Of a DNA stretch of 64,000 bases, positions 1-7,981 are shown in pieces (position 1 is the stretch's first letter; the number at the start of each line of letters is the position of its first letter). The DNA lies in assembly GCF_030316825.1 (NCBI RefSeq), contig NZ_JASZYU010000001.1:372001-436000 (forward strand), given 5' to 3'. The notes under the pieces were generated by a model. It was not told the origin of the DNA and made no database searches. It saw only the letters and a list, made by a program, of their open reading frames with translations. Origin of the DNA: Variovorax fucosicus. Its GTDB lineage: Bacteria > Pseudomonadota > Gammaproteobacteria > Burkholderiales > Burkholderiaceae_C. The translations under genes were made by a program, and so were the position numbers.

Positions 1-27
1 TGAACGTTGTGGGGATGTGCGACGATT

Positions 28-38
28 TTGTAATACAA
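28..38. promoter_or_regulatory. Candidate GntR/FadR-type operator, site 1
   Basis: The sequence TTGTAATACAA is a near-perfect TTGT-N3-ACAA palindrome, the kind of site bound by FCD-domain GntR regulators. A second copy lies at 105-115. The gene two places downstream encodes such a regulator, so autoregulation of this operon is the simplest reading. Binding is inferred. Confidence 0.5.
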
Positions 39-104
39 CTTTGAGCAGTGTCAACGGCGTTTCCCCCGGTGGGATACCCTAATGCGCCGGCCACGCGCCC
101 AAAG

Positions 105-115
105 TTGTCTTACAA
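105..115. promoter_or_regulatory. Candidate GntR/FadR-type operator, site 2
   Basis: TTGTCTTACAA matches TTGT-N3-ACAA and, with flanks, is the inverse of site 1 at 28-38 with one mismatch. It contains TACAAT (111-116), a good -10 hexamer, so a bound repressor would cover the promoter of the aldolase gene that starts at 154. I see no clear -35 box. Confidence 0.5.
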
Positions 116-153
116 TTTAGTCAGCTTGTCGTCACCCACCACTCCTGGAAACC

Positions 154-1086
154 ATGAACACGTCCCCGTTGTCCGCAGAGGAATTTTCCGGCTCGGTGCT
201 CGCCGTGCCGCCCCTGGCGCGTCGCGCGGATCTGTCGCTGGACGCCGGGCAGAACCGCACGCTCATCCGCCACATCGAGGCAGGCGGCGTGCGCACGCTG
301 CTCTATGGCGGCAACGCAAATTTCTATCACGCGTCGGTTCACGAGTACGGCGAGTTGCTGGCCATGCTCGCCGACAGCGCGGCGCCGGAGACGCGCGTGA
401 TTCCGGCGATCGGCCCTGACTTCGGCAAGATGATGGACCAGGCCCGGGTGCTGCGCGGCACCGGCTACCGCACGGCCATGGTGCTGCCGATGCAAGGTTT
501 CACGACACCCGAGGGCCTGGTCGAAGGCATCTCGCGTGTCGTCGACTTCCTGGGAATGCCGGTCACCCTTTATCTCAAAGACGAGGCCAGCATCGGCGTC
601 GAAGCGCTGGGCCAGTTGGTGGACGACGGGCGCGTGCTGGTCGTGAAGTACGCCGTCGTGCGCAACGATCCGGCCGACGACGCCTACCTGCAGGCCTTGA
701 TGGCACGCATCACGCCCGCCCGGATCGTCAGCGGCATGGGCGAGCGCCCTACCCTCGTGCATCTCGCGAAATTCGGCCTGGCTTCGTTCACGACCGGATC
801 GGGCTGCATCGCGCCGGCGCCGTGCCAGCGCTTGTTCCATGCGCTCAAGGCAAACGACCTGAACGCGGCCCAGCCCATCTACGACCGCTTCATGCCGCTG
901 GAAACGCTACGCGATTCGATCTCGCTGATCCGCGTGCTGCACGACGCGGTCACGCTCTCGGGCCTGGCCGACATGGGGCCGCACCTGCCGCTGCTGAGTG
1001 CCTCGCCGCGGGCTCGTCATGCAGAGATCCGGGCGGCCGCGTCAGACCTGCTGGCCTACAACCATGGCTTTGCGGGCACAGCCTGA
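154..1086 (+). CDS. Dihydrodipicolinate synthase (DapA/NanA) family aldolase
   Basis: 310 residues, normal for the family. These TIM-barrel enzymes form a Schiff base with a 2-oxo acid and carry out aldol or retro-aldol chemistry or dehydration. The LVVKYA segment holds the expected Schiff-base lysine, and LYLKD is typical of the preceding strand. The usual catalytic tyrosine region reads MVLPMQGF here, without an obvious tyrosine, so it is unlikely to be the lysine-biosynthetic DapA. A GntR regulator gene starts 8 bases after its stop, which suggests a catabolic sugar-acid or oxo-acid aldolase controlled by that regulator. Substrate unknown. Confidence 0.8.
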   Translation: MNTSPLSAEEFSGSVLAVPPLARRADLSLDAGQNRTLIRHIEAGGVRTLLYGGNANFYHASVHEYGELLAMLADSAAPETRVIPAIGPDFGKMMDQARVLRGTGYRTAMVLPMQGFTTPEGLVEGISRVVDFLGMPVTLYLKDEASIGVEALGQLVDDGRVLVVKYAVVRNDPADDAYLQALMARITPARIVSGMGERPTLVHLAKFGLASFTTGSGCIAPAPCQRLFHALKANDLNAAQPIYDRFMPLETLRDSISLIRVLHDAVTLSGLADMGPHLPLLSASPRARHAEIRAAASDLLAYNHGFAGTA

Positions 1087-1093
1087 TCGCGTC

Positions 1094-1783
1094 ATGAGCA
1101 GCCGCCAAGCCGTCGGTCTGGTGGATCGCGTCTACCGCGAAATCCTGGGCCGCATCGTCGAGAGCGAATTCACAGAAGGGCAGAAGTTGCCCACCGAACA
1201 GGCGCTCACCGCACGATTTTCGGCGTCGCGCCCGGTGATCCGGGAAGCGCTGTCGCGGCTGCGCGCCGACGGCATCATCGCGACCCGACAAGGCTCCGGC
1301 ACGGTCGTGGTCCGGCGGCCCGATCCCGACCTGCCCCTCTTCACACCGCTCGAGACGATCTCCGACATCCAGCGCTGCTACGAGTTCCGCATCGTCGTGG
1401 AACCCGGCGCGGCCGCGCTCGCCGCGACCGTGGCCGATGACGCGGATCTGGCCGACATCGAGCGCAAGTTTCGACAACTCGACGTCGTCATCAACGAACA
1501 CGCGCTGGGGGTTCGCGAGGACTTCGACTTCCATCTCGCGGTGGCCCGGGCATCCAGGAACCAGTTCTTCAGTTCAGTGATTGCCTCGATGCAGCCGCAG
1601 GTGCTGTTCAGCATGAACCTCATGCGCAACCTGTCGCTGCTCAAGAGCACGGAGCGGCAGAAACTGGTGCAGGCCGAGCACGAGGTGATCCTGGAGGCCC
1701 TCAAGCGACGTGATCCGCACGCGGCATCGGAGGCCATGCGGGTTCACCTGGAAGGCGCGCGCAACCGGATGTTCGGCAGCTGA
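1094..1783 (+). CDS. GntR family transcriptional regulator (FadR/FCD subfamily)
   Basis: 229 residues from the ATG at 1094, chosen because it lies just after the aldolase stop and directly before the winged helix; an in-frame upstream start would overlap that gene. Residues about 10-75 form the GntR winged helix (LPTEQALTARFSASRPVIREAL, then GIIATRQGSGTVV). Residues about 95-220 are an all-helical FCD effector domain, with the D...H pattern in FDFHLAVA and a late EHEVILEAL helix. It probably senses the substrate of the upstream aldolase and binds the two TTGT-N3-ACAA sites near 28 and 105. Confidence 0.88.
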   Translation: MSSRQAVGLVDRVYREILGRIVESEFTEGQKLPTEQALTARFSASRPVIREALSRLRADGIIATRQGSGTVVVRRPDPDLPLFTPLETISDIQRCYEFRIVVEPGAAALAATVADDADLADIERKFRQLDVVINEHALGVREDFDFHLAVARASRNQFFSSVIASMQPQVLFSMNLMRNLSLLKSTERQKLVQAEHEVILEALKRRDPHAASEAMRVHLEGARNRMFGS

Positions 1784-1876
1784 GCAGGCTTCCGGCGCCC
1801 TTCCGACGGTGTGCCCACGCCAAGCGGTGCCGTGATCTCCTGCACCAGCCACAAGGCAGGTACGATCGCGCAACGA

Positions 1877-2278
1877 ATGAACACCGAGCACGACATGCGG
1901 ATGCAAGCCGGCCGGCTCAGAGAGCTGGCCGAGGAGGCAGAACGTTTCAATGCGGCGAGCAACTGTGCTTGCCGGCTGATACGTGCCACCGGATGGGAAA
2001 GCATGCCGGAGGAGCGCTGGCCGGCCGAACTCATGGAGCTGCAGGGGACCTTGCGCGACGCTTCAATCGACGAGCCGACTTTCGAAGAGTTCCATCCGGC
2101 GGGCACGCGCTACGACTCGCCGGATGCGCCCATTGCGCTGAACTTCTTCCCGTTCAACCGATGCGACGTCTACCGATGCACCCGTTGCCTGCTTCCCGCC
2201 CTTCGCTATACCGAATACGGCGGGTACTACGTCGACCCCCGGGCGCGTTGTGTGAGATCGGCGTTGATCGTCGATTGA
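1877..2278 (+). CDS. Conserved-looking hypothetical protein with C-terminal cysteine cluster
   Basis: 133 residues from the ATG at 1877; an earlier in-frame GTG at 1811 is possible. No catalytic domain recognised. The N-terminal half is helical and charged. The C-terminal part has NRCDVYRCTRC and a later cysteine after YTEYGGYYVDPRARC, which could form a small metal-binding site. From memory, short proteins with an RYTEYGGYY segment recur in Burkholderiales, but no function is known to me. It stands alone between the GntR gene and a convergent Bug gene. Confidence 0.62.
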   Translation: MNTEHDMRMQAGRLRELAEEAERFNAASNCACRLIRATGWESMPEERWPAELMELQGTLRDASIDEPTFEEFHPAGTRYDSPDAPIALNFFPFNRCDVYRCTRCLLPALRYTEYGGYYVDPRARCVRSALIVD

Positions 2279-2299
2279 ACGCAGGCCAGGGCAGTTGCC

Positions 2300-3268
2300 T
2301 CAATCCGCCTTGATGTTTCCGTCCTTGATCACCTTCGACCACATCGCCGTCTCCTGATCGACGAATTTTGCGAGCGTCGGTGGATCCATGTAGGCGGCAA
2401 ACGCGCCTTGATCCTCCACCTTCTTCTTGTAGGCCTCGCTCTCGACGATGGATTTGATCTGGGCCGTCAGCCGTGCGACCACGGCGGGCGGTGTCTTGGC
2501 CGGCGCGAACAGGGCAAACCAGGACTCGACTTCGTAGCCGGGCAAGCCTGCCTCGGCGGCCGTCGGCACATTGGGCATCGACGGGTGCCGCTTGGCGCCC
2601 GCGTAGGCAAGCGCCTTGATCTTGCCTGCCTGCACCTGCCCGATCACCGACGGCGGCGTGGTGATGAACATGTCCACCTGCCCGCTGATCAGGTCGACCA
2701 CGACCGGGCCGGCGCCCTTGTAGGGGACGTGCGTTGCCGGAACCTTCGCCTGGCGCGCAAACATCTCGCCGGCGATGTGCTGGATGGAGCCGTTGCCCGA
2801 GGACGCGTAGAAAAGGCCCTTGCTGTTCTTCTGCCCGTGGGCGATGAGCTCCTTCAGGTTCGTTGCGGAAAGCGTCCCGCTCACGGCGATGACATGCGGC
2901 GCCCGCATCACCAGCGCGATCGGCGCAAAGTCGCTGGTCTTCCAGCGGATCTGCGGAAAGAGCGCAGGATTGCCCACGTGATAGCCGGAGTACTGCATCA
3001 GCAGCGTGTAGCCATCGGGCGCGGCGCGGGCCACGGCCTCGGTGCCGATGTTGCCGCTTGCGCCCGGTTTGTTGTCGACGACGACGGGCTGCCCCAGCGC
3101 TTGCTGCAGTTGCTCGCCGACCAGACGCGCCATGATGTCCGTCGAGCCGGCGGCGGCGGTTGGCACCACGATGGTGATGGGCTTGGAAGGATAAGTGTCG
3201 GCGTGCGCGGCGGCGACGCAGACTGCGGAAGCGCCGATTGCGAGCGATGCAAGGATCGCATTTTTCAT
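2300..3268 (-). CDS. Bug/TctC family periplasmic solute-binding receptor
   Basis: 322 residues with a signal peptide ending near AHA at residues 21-23. The mature start TYPSKPITIVVPTAAAGSTDIMAR is the classic opening of Bug receptors, and VPYKGAGP is the conserved mid-protein ligand loop. Bug proteins bind carboxylates in the periplasm. No TctA/TctB membrane genes are present in the window, so the permease must be encoded elsewhere. It is the last gene of an operon with a VOC protein, an HMG-CoA-lyase-like enzyme and a CoA-transferase, and probably delivers their substrate. Confidence 0.92.
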   Translation of the reverse strand: MKNAILASLAIGASAVCVAAAHADTYPSKPITIVVPTAAAGSTDIMARLVGEQLQQALGQPVVVDNKPGASGNIGTEAVARAAPDGYTLLMQYSGYHVGNPALFPQIRWKTSDFAPIALVMRAPHVIAVSGTLSATNLKELIAHGQKNSKGLFYASSGNGSIQHIAGEMFARQAKVPATHVPYKGAGPVVVDLISGQVDMFITTPPSVIGQVQAGKIKALAYAGAKRHPSMPNVPTAAEAGLPGYEVESWFALFAPAKTPPAVVARLTAQIKSIVESEAYKKKVEDQGAFAAYMDPPTLAKFVDQETAMWSKVIKDGNIKAD

Positions 3269-3362
3269 GGTTTTGTCTCCGTTGATTTGTGTTCAGGAAT
3301 TTGCCCACCTGCCGGTGTGCGCAGCGGCTGCGGCAGCGTGCCCGCGTCGAGAAATACAACCT

Positions 3363-3743
3363 TCATGGCGCGATCTCGGAGATCTCGATCAGGTTGAGAT
3401 CGGGGTCGCGCAGGTACACCGAGCGAATGCGCGCAACCGCTCCGGTTCGCATCACCGGGCCTTCCACGATCGTCAGGCCTTTGCGCCGGAGTTCAGCCAT
3501 CACGTCGTCCAGCGGCATGCTTGCGATGAAGCACAGGTCGAGCGCACCAGGCACCGGCGTGTGCGCCTTCGGCTCGAACTCCTTGCCTTTGACGTGCAGA
3601 TTGATCTTCTGGTTGCCGAAGCGGAAAGCCTTCCGGTCCTCGCCGAATGACTCGAGACTCATGCCGAGCCCGTCCACGTAGAAGCCGATGCACGCCTTCT
3701 CGTCCGTGGTCGTGAGTACCAGGTGGTCAAGATGGTCGATCAC
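3363..3743 (-). CDS. VOC family (glyoxalase/bleomycin-resistance fold) protein
   Basis: 126 residues starting at a GTG whose first bases overlap the TGA of the upstream lyase gene (GTGA overlap), so the two are translationally coupled. One vicinal-oxygen-chelate domain: DHLVLTTTD at the N-terminus, GALDLCFIA in the middle and YLRDPDLNLIEISE at the end, where the last glutamate is a usual metal ligand. Likely a small metalloenzyme or a binding protein in the same pathway; the reaction cannot be named. Confidence 0.82.
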   Translation of the reverse strand: MIDHLDHLVLTTTDEKACIGFYVDGLGMSLESFGEDRKAFRFGNQKINLHVKGKEFEPKAHTPVPGALDLCFIASMPLDDVMAELRRKGLTIVEGPVMRTGAVARIRSVYLRDPDLNLIEISEIAP

Positions 3744-4726
3744 GCGCGGTACTCCTTCGCGTCGCCCTTTGCGGCGGCTCGTGCGACGATCTCGGGGAAA
3801 TCGGCTGGCGGCTGATGTCGGGTCAGCCGGTGGCCTGCTCGCGGCAGCTGGCTTGGCAAGTCGTGCTGCACGAGCTGTTGCAGTTGTGCGGTGGCGGCAA
3901 TCAGGCCTTCCAGATCCATGCCGGTGTCGTAGCCCATGCACTGCAGCATGTGGACCACATCCTCGGTCGCGACGTTGCCGGTGGCGCCGGGCGCGTAGGG
4001 GCATCCGCCGATCCCGCCCAGCGACATGTCGAAACGCCGGATGCCTGCCTCCACGGCCGCCACGCTGTTGACCAACCCCATCGCCCGGGTGTTGTGGAAA
4101 TGGGCTGTGAACTGCAGTTCCGGATGGCGTTCCATCGCCGCCCGGCACAGCGCCTGGACTTGCGTGGGGAACGCCATCCCCGTCGTGTCACACAGCGTGA
4201 TCCCCTGCACGCGGAGATCCGCGAACCGGTCGATCCAGCCGAGCACGGTGTCCTGCGCAACCTCTCCCTCCATCGGGCAGCCGAACACGCACGAGAGCGA
4301 CACGTTCACCGGCACGTCGGCGCCTCGCGCCAGAGCGATCACTTCGGCGAGCTGCGCGAATGACTGCTCCCGCGTCATCCGGAGGTTGCTGAGGTTGTGC
4401 GTCTCGCTGGTCGACATGACGATGTTGAACTCGTCGATGTTCACGTCGAGAGCACGCTCCGCGCCGCGCAGGTTCGGCACCAGTGCGGTATAGACCACGC
4501 CCGGCCGGCGGACGATCCGCCCCATCACCTCCTCGCCATCGCGCAGCGCCGGTATGGCCTTGGGCGAGGTGAACGAAGTCACCTCGATCTTGGCGTAGCC
4601 GAGGCCGCTCAACCGGTCGATCAGTGCGATCTTGTCCTCGGTTGGTATGAAGTTAGCCTCCATCTGGAAGCCGTCGCGCGTGGCGACCTCGTTGATGAGC
4701 AGCCGCTCGTTGTTGCCGTGGTTCAT
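3740..4726 (-). CDS. Hydroxymethylglutaryl-CoA lyase-like retro-aldol enzyme
   Basis: 328 residues from the ATG at 4726, which places the N-terminus at NEVATRDGFQ, the family's catalytic Arg-Asp motif. Other hallmarks are FTAHFHNTRAMG (two metal-binding histidines) and GGIGGCPYAPGATGN with the catalytic cysteine loop. Family members cleave 3-hydroxy-3-methylglutaryl-CoA or related tertiary-alcohol acyl-CoAs to acetyl-CoA and an oxo acid. The CoA-transferase gene 20 bases upstream would supply the CoA ester. It therefore probably belongs to catabolism of an external 3-hydroxy-3-alkyl-dicarboxylate rather than only leucine breakdown; this is inference. Confidence 0.88.
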   Translation of the reverse strand: MNHGNNERLLINEVATRDGFQMEANFIPTEDKIALIDRLSGLGYAKIEVTSFTSPKAIPALRDGEEVMGRIVRRPGVVYTALVPNLRGAERALDVNIDEFNIVMSTSETHNLSNLRMTREQSFAQLAEVIALARGADVPVNVSLSCVFGCPMEGEVAQDTVLGWIDRFADLRVQGITLCDTTGMAFPTQVQALCRAAMERHPELQFTAHFHNTRAMGLVNSVAAVEAGIRRFDMSLGGIGGCPYAPGATGNVATEDVVHMLQCMGYDTGMDLEGLIAATAQLQQLVQHDLPSQLPRAGHRLTRHQPPADFPEIVARAAAKGDAKEYRA

Positions 4727-4746
4727 GGGGTCCGGATCCTTGAAGC

Positions 4747-5904
4747 TCAGAGGGAGCGGGCGGGCCAGCCGCCACGCAGCAGGTCTTCGGTGTGTTGCCC
4801 GAGGCGCGGCGCGGCATGTGCGATGCCGCCGGGCGTCGCACTGAGCTTGGGCACCACGCCAGGCACCTTGAGGGTTCGACCGTCGGAGGTCGGGGATTCC
4901 ACGATCATTTCGCGGGCCAGGTACTGCGGGTCGGTGGCAATGTCCGCCACCGAGTAGATGCGGCCGACCGGCACGCCTGCACCGTCGAGCACGGCCAGCA
5001 CGTCGTCGCGGCTGCGCTCCCGCGTCCATGCCTCGATCGCAGCGTCGATCTCCTCGACGCGGCGCACGCGGCCATCGTTGTGGGTCAGCTCCGGATCGTT
5101 CTCCAGGTCGGCCCGATCGATGGCGCGCATCAACCTCCGGAAGATGCTGTCTCCGTTGCCCGCCACCAGCACGTACTGGCCGTCGTTGCATCGGTAGGCG
5201 TTGGTCGGCGCGATGCCGGGCAACGCACTGCCCGCCCGTTCACGCACGGCACCGAACGCATCGTGTTCCGGAACCAGGCTCTCCATGACGTTGAACACCG
5301 ATTCATAGAGCGCGACGTCGATGAACTGGCCCTCTCCGCCATGTGCCGTGCGGTGATGCAGTGCGGTGAGAACGCCGATCACGCCATGCAGCGCAGCCAG
5401 CGTGTCGCCGATCGACACGCCAACGCGCACCGGCACGCGACCGGGCTCGCCGGTGAGATGCCGCAGCCCGCCCATTGCCTCGCCCAGCACCCCGAATCCG
5501 GGCTTGTCACGGTACGGCCCCGTCTGTCCATAGCCCGAGATGCGAAGCATGATCAGGCGGGGGTTCAGCGCATGGAGCTGCTCCCATCCAAGCCCCCACC
5601 CCTCCAGGGTGCCGGGCTTGAAGTTTTCAATCAGCACGTCGGCTTCGAGCGCAAGCGTCCTGACGGCCTCCTGGCCTTCGGGCGACCGGAGATCCAGGCA
5701 CACCGAGCGCTTGTTGCGCGACTGGACTTCCCACCACACCGAGGTGTCGTCGCGCAGCAGCCGCCACTTGCGAAGCGGATCGCCGACGCCGGCAGGCTCG
5801 ACCTTGATGACATCCGCGCCGAACTCGGCAAGCGTCTTGCCCGCGAACGGCCCTGCGATCAGCTGTCCCAGTTCGAGCACCTTGAGGCCCTGTAGCGCTT
5901 TCAT
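4747..5904 (-). CDS. CaiB/BaiF family (type III) CoA-transferase
   Basis: 385 residues, typical length. The N-terminus GLKVLELGQLIAGPFAGKTLAEFGADVIKVE is the standard CoA-binding start, and VSIGDTLAALHG carries the catalytic aspartate that forms the acyl anhydride. Type III enzymes move CoA between carboxylic acids without ATP. First gene of the minus-strand operon with the HMG-CoA-lyase-like, VOC and Bug genes, and divergent from a LysR gene, so it likely activates the acid imported by the Bug receptor. Confidence 0.9.
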   Translation of the reverse strand: MKALQGLKVLELGQLIAGPFAGKTLAEFGADVIKVEPAGVGDPLRKWRLLRDDTSVWWEVQSRNKRSVCLDLRSPEGQEAVRTLALEADVLIENFKPGTLEGWGLGWEQLHALNPRLIMLRISGYGQTGPYRDKPGFGVLGEAMGGLRHLTGEPGRVPVRVGVSIGDTLAALHGVIGVLTALHHRTAHGGEGQFIDVALYESVFNVMESLVPEHDAFGAVRERAGSALPGIAPTNAYRCNDGQYVLVAGNGDSIFRRLMRAIDRADLENDPELTHNDGRVRRVEEIDAAIEAWTRERSRDDVLAVLDGAGVPVGRIYSVADIATDPQYLAREMIVESPTSDGRTLKVPGVVPKLSATPGGIAHAAPRLGQHTEDLLRGGWPARSL

Positions 5905-5987
5905 GTCTCCATCTCTTTCGCAAGCTTCGAAGAGGTGAATCTAGGTCTAAGGAGCGCTCTGCAGGAATTGCCCTCTCGGCATGTATC

Positions 5988-6004
5988 CTTCGCATTTTGC
6001 GAAG
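5988..6004. promoter_or_regulatory. Candidate LysR operator between divergent genes
   Basis: CTTCGCA, three T residues, TGCGAAG is a perfect inverted repeat with 7-base arms in the space between the CoA-transferase start (5904) and the LysR start (6025). A related CTTCGAAG palindrome lies at 5925-5932, nearer the CoA-transferase. Paired sites like this fit a LysR activator that also represses itself. Inferred from position and symmetry only. Confidence 0.45.
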
Positions 6005-6024
6005 CTCCCCCAAAGCCTGACACC

Positions 6025-6963
6025 GTGAAGAACACCATCAATCCAGCGCGGGTCGATTTCGTGACGCTCCGGCTGTTCTGTGCCGTGGTGCAAAGCGGAA
6101 GCATCACCAAGGGTGCTGCGCAGTGCCATCTCGCGTTGTCGGCGGCCAGCAGGCGCCTTAGCGATTTCGAATCCGCGACAGGTACGCAGCTGCTGGAGCG
6201 CAGCGTGCAAGGCGTGACGGTGACGCCAGCGGGGCATGCCGCGGCCCAGCACGCGATGCGGTTGTTTCAGGGATTCGAGCTCTTCAGCACGGAGCTGGCC
6301 GACTATTCGGAGGGCTACCGTGGCCACGTGCGCCTGTGGGCCAACATGTCGGCGCTGACCGAGTTCCTGCCAACGGTCCTGTCCGACTTCATGGCGCTTC
6401 AGCCCGGCATACGTGTGGACATCGAGGAACAGTTGAGTGGCGACATCGTTCGCGCGCTGCTCGACGGCCTGGCGGACCTGGGTGTATTTGCCGAAGGCAC
6501 GCCCGCCGAAGGCCTCACGCTCGCGCCTTTTCGCAAGGACGAACTGGTATTGCTCTGCGTCAGAAACCACCCGCTTGGCAAATTCAGGAAGATCGCCTTT
6601 GCCGACAGCCTCGATCACGACTTCGTGGGGTTGAACCGGGGCAGTTCATTGCTCGAACTCACCTCCCGCGCTGCGGCCAATGCCGGGCGGCCCTTGCGGC
6701 TGCGGGTACAGGTTCGCAGCTTCGACGCCATGTGCCAGATGATTGCCGCCCGGCTCGGCGTTGGCGTGCTCCCCCTGGCCGCCTGCAAGGAGCGCCTGGG
6801 CCCGCGCGGGCTGAAGGCCGTGCGCCTGACCGATGATTGGGCGCATCGCCACCTGATGCTCGGCTACAGCGCAGCGCGCCCGCTCTCGGCTGCGGCGCGG
6901 TTGATGGTGGAGCACCTGCAGCTTCCCGCAGGCGGCGCGAAGGAATCCGGCTACTCGGCCTGA
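6025..6963 (+). CDS. LysR family transcriptional regulator
   Basis: 312 residues from the GTG at 6025. An upstream in-frame GTG at 5935 would leave only 30 bases to the divergent CoA-transferase gene and bury the palindrome at 5988-6004, so I prefer 6025. HTH at about residues 10-65 (LRLFCAVVQSGSITKGAAQ...LSAASRRLSDFE), followed by the two-lobed effector domain. The 3' end overlaps the convergent Bug gene by 13 bases. Probably controls the divergent CoA-transferase/lyase operon. Confidence 0.87.
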   Translation: MKNTINPARVDFVTLRLFCAVVQSGSITKGAAQCHLALSAASRRLSDFESATGTQLLERSVQGVTVTPAGHAAAQHAMRLFQGFELFSTELADYSEGYRGHVRLWANMSALTEFLPTVLSDFMALQPGIRVDIEEQLSGDIVRALLDGLADLGVFAEGTPAEGLTLAPFRKDELVLLCVRNHPLGKFRKIAFADSLDHDFVGLNRGSSLLELTSRAAANAGRPLRLRVQVRSFDAMCQMIAARLGVGVLPLAACKERLGPRGLKAVRLTDDWAHRHLMLGYSAARPLSAAARLMVEHLQLPAGGAKESGYSA

Positions 6964-7943
6964 ACGCCGGCGGCGCGGATGACCTTGCCCCACTTCACCG
7001 TCTCTGCCTCCAGGTGCTTGCGCAGGCCCTCGGGCGTGACCTTCTCGGGCGAAACGATTTCCGAACTGAGTTCGGCCAGCCGCTTCTTGACGTGGTCATC
7101 CTGCAATGCAGCGCGCAGCGCCACGTTCAGCTTGGCCAGTGCCTCCGGCGGCGTGTTCTTCGGCGCATAGACGCCATGCCACACCTTGACTTCGAAGCCC
7201 TTGAGGCCCTGCTCGTCCAGCGTCGGAAGGTCGGGCATGGTTGAAAGGCGCTTCGACGTGGTGACGCCATAGACCTTCACCCGATTGCCGTCCTTGATCA
7301 CGGGCGCCGTCTGGGTGGTCTGGTCGCACAGCAGATCGACCTGCCCGCCCATGAGGTCGTTGAGCGCGGGCCCGGCCCCCTTGTAAGGCACCTCGGTCAG
7401 CTTCACGCCGATCTGATGGATGAACAGCATGCCGCAAAGCTGCGATACCGCGCCGATGCCGGCATTGCCGATCGAAACCTTTTCCTTGTTCGCCTTCACG
7501 TAGGTGAGAAGCTCCTGGAAATTCTTCGCCGGAAAGTCCTTGCGCGACAGCAGCGTCATTGGTACGTCCATGACCTGGCCGATGTACTCGAAGTCCTTCA
7601 GGGGATCGTAGGCAAGCTTCTTGTAGAGCGCCGGCGCCGTGGCCATGCCCATGTGGTGGATCAGGATGGTGTAGCCGTTGGGCGCCGCGCGCGCCACGCG
7701 TGTGGCGGCGATGGTGCCGCCGGCCCCCACCGTGTTTTCGACGATGACCGTCTGCCCCAGCGACTTCCCCATCGGAATCGCGAGCATGCGGGCCACGACG
7801 TCGGTCGGCCCCCCTGCGGAATACGGCACCACCAGGGTGACCGGCTTGTCGGGCCATGCGCCCTGGCCCATGGCGGGTGTCGAGAGGGCCGCTGCGCATG
7901 CAACGATCCATGCTCCCGCGCGCAAGTTGCTGTTCAATTTCAT
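6951..7943 (-). CDS. Bug/TctC family periplasmic solute-binding receptor
   Basis: 330 residues from the ATG at 7943. Signal peptide about residues 1-27 (ends PAMGQG), then WPDKPVTLVVPYSAGGPTDVVAR and the VPYKGAGPALNDL loop typical of Bug receptors. Last gene of the operon holding the putative itaconate/mesaconate enzymes (7982-12091), 38 bases after the CitE-type lyase. Likely binds the dicarboxylate that the operon degrades. No TctAB permease nearby. Confidence 0.92.
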   Translation of the reverse strand: MKLNSNLRAGAWIVACAAALSTPAMGQGAWPDKPVTLVVPYSAGGPTDVVARMLAIPMGKSLGQTVIVENTVGAGGTIAATRVARAAPNGYTILIHHMGMATAPALYKKLAYDPLKDFEYIGQVMDVPMTLLSRKDFPAKNFQELLTYVKANKEKVSIGNAGIGAVSQLCGMLFIHQIGVKLTEVPYKGAGPALNDLMGGQVDLLCDQTTQTAPVIKDGNRVKVYGVTTSKRLSTMPDLPTLDEQGLKGFEVKVWHGVYAPKNTPPEALAKLNVALRAALQDDHVKKRLAELSSEIVSPEKVTPEGLRKHLEAETVKWGKVIRAAGVQAE

Positions 7944-7981
7944 GTCTTTGTCTCCGTTATGAATCTGGCTGAATACCGCGG

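Noticed and set aside
2408..3397. Long open frames antisense to the Bug gene, and similar long antisense frames under most genes (for example 30173-31954, 31780-33150, 33080-34780)
   Set aside because: GC-rich codon bias produces long shadow frames. They show no recognisable domains, while the opposite strand has full family motifs throughout.
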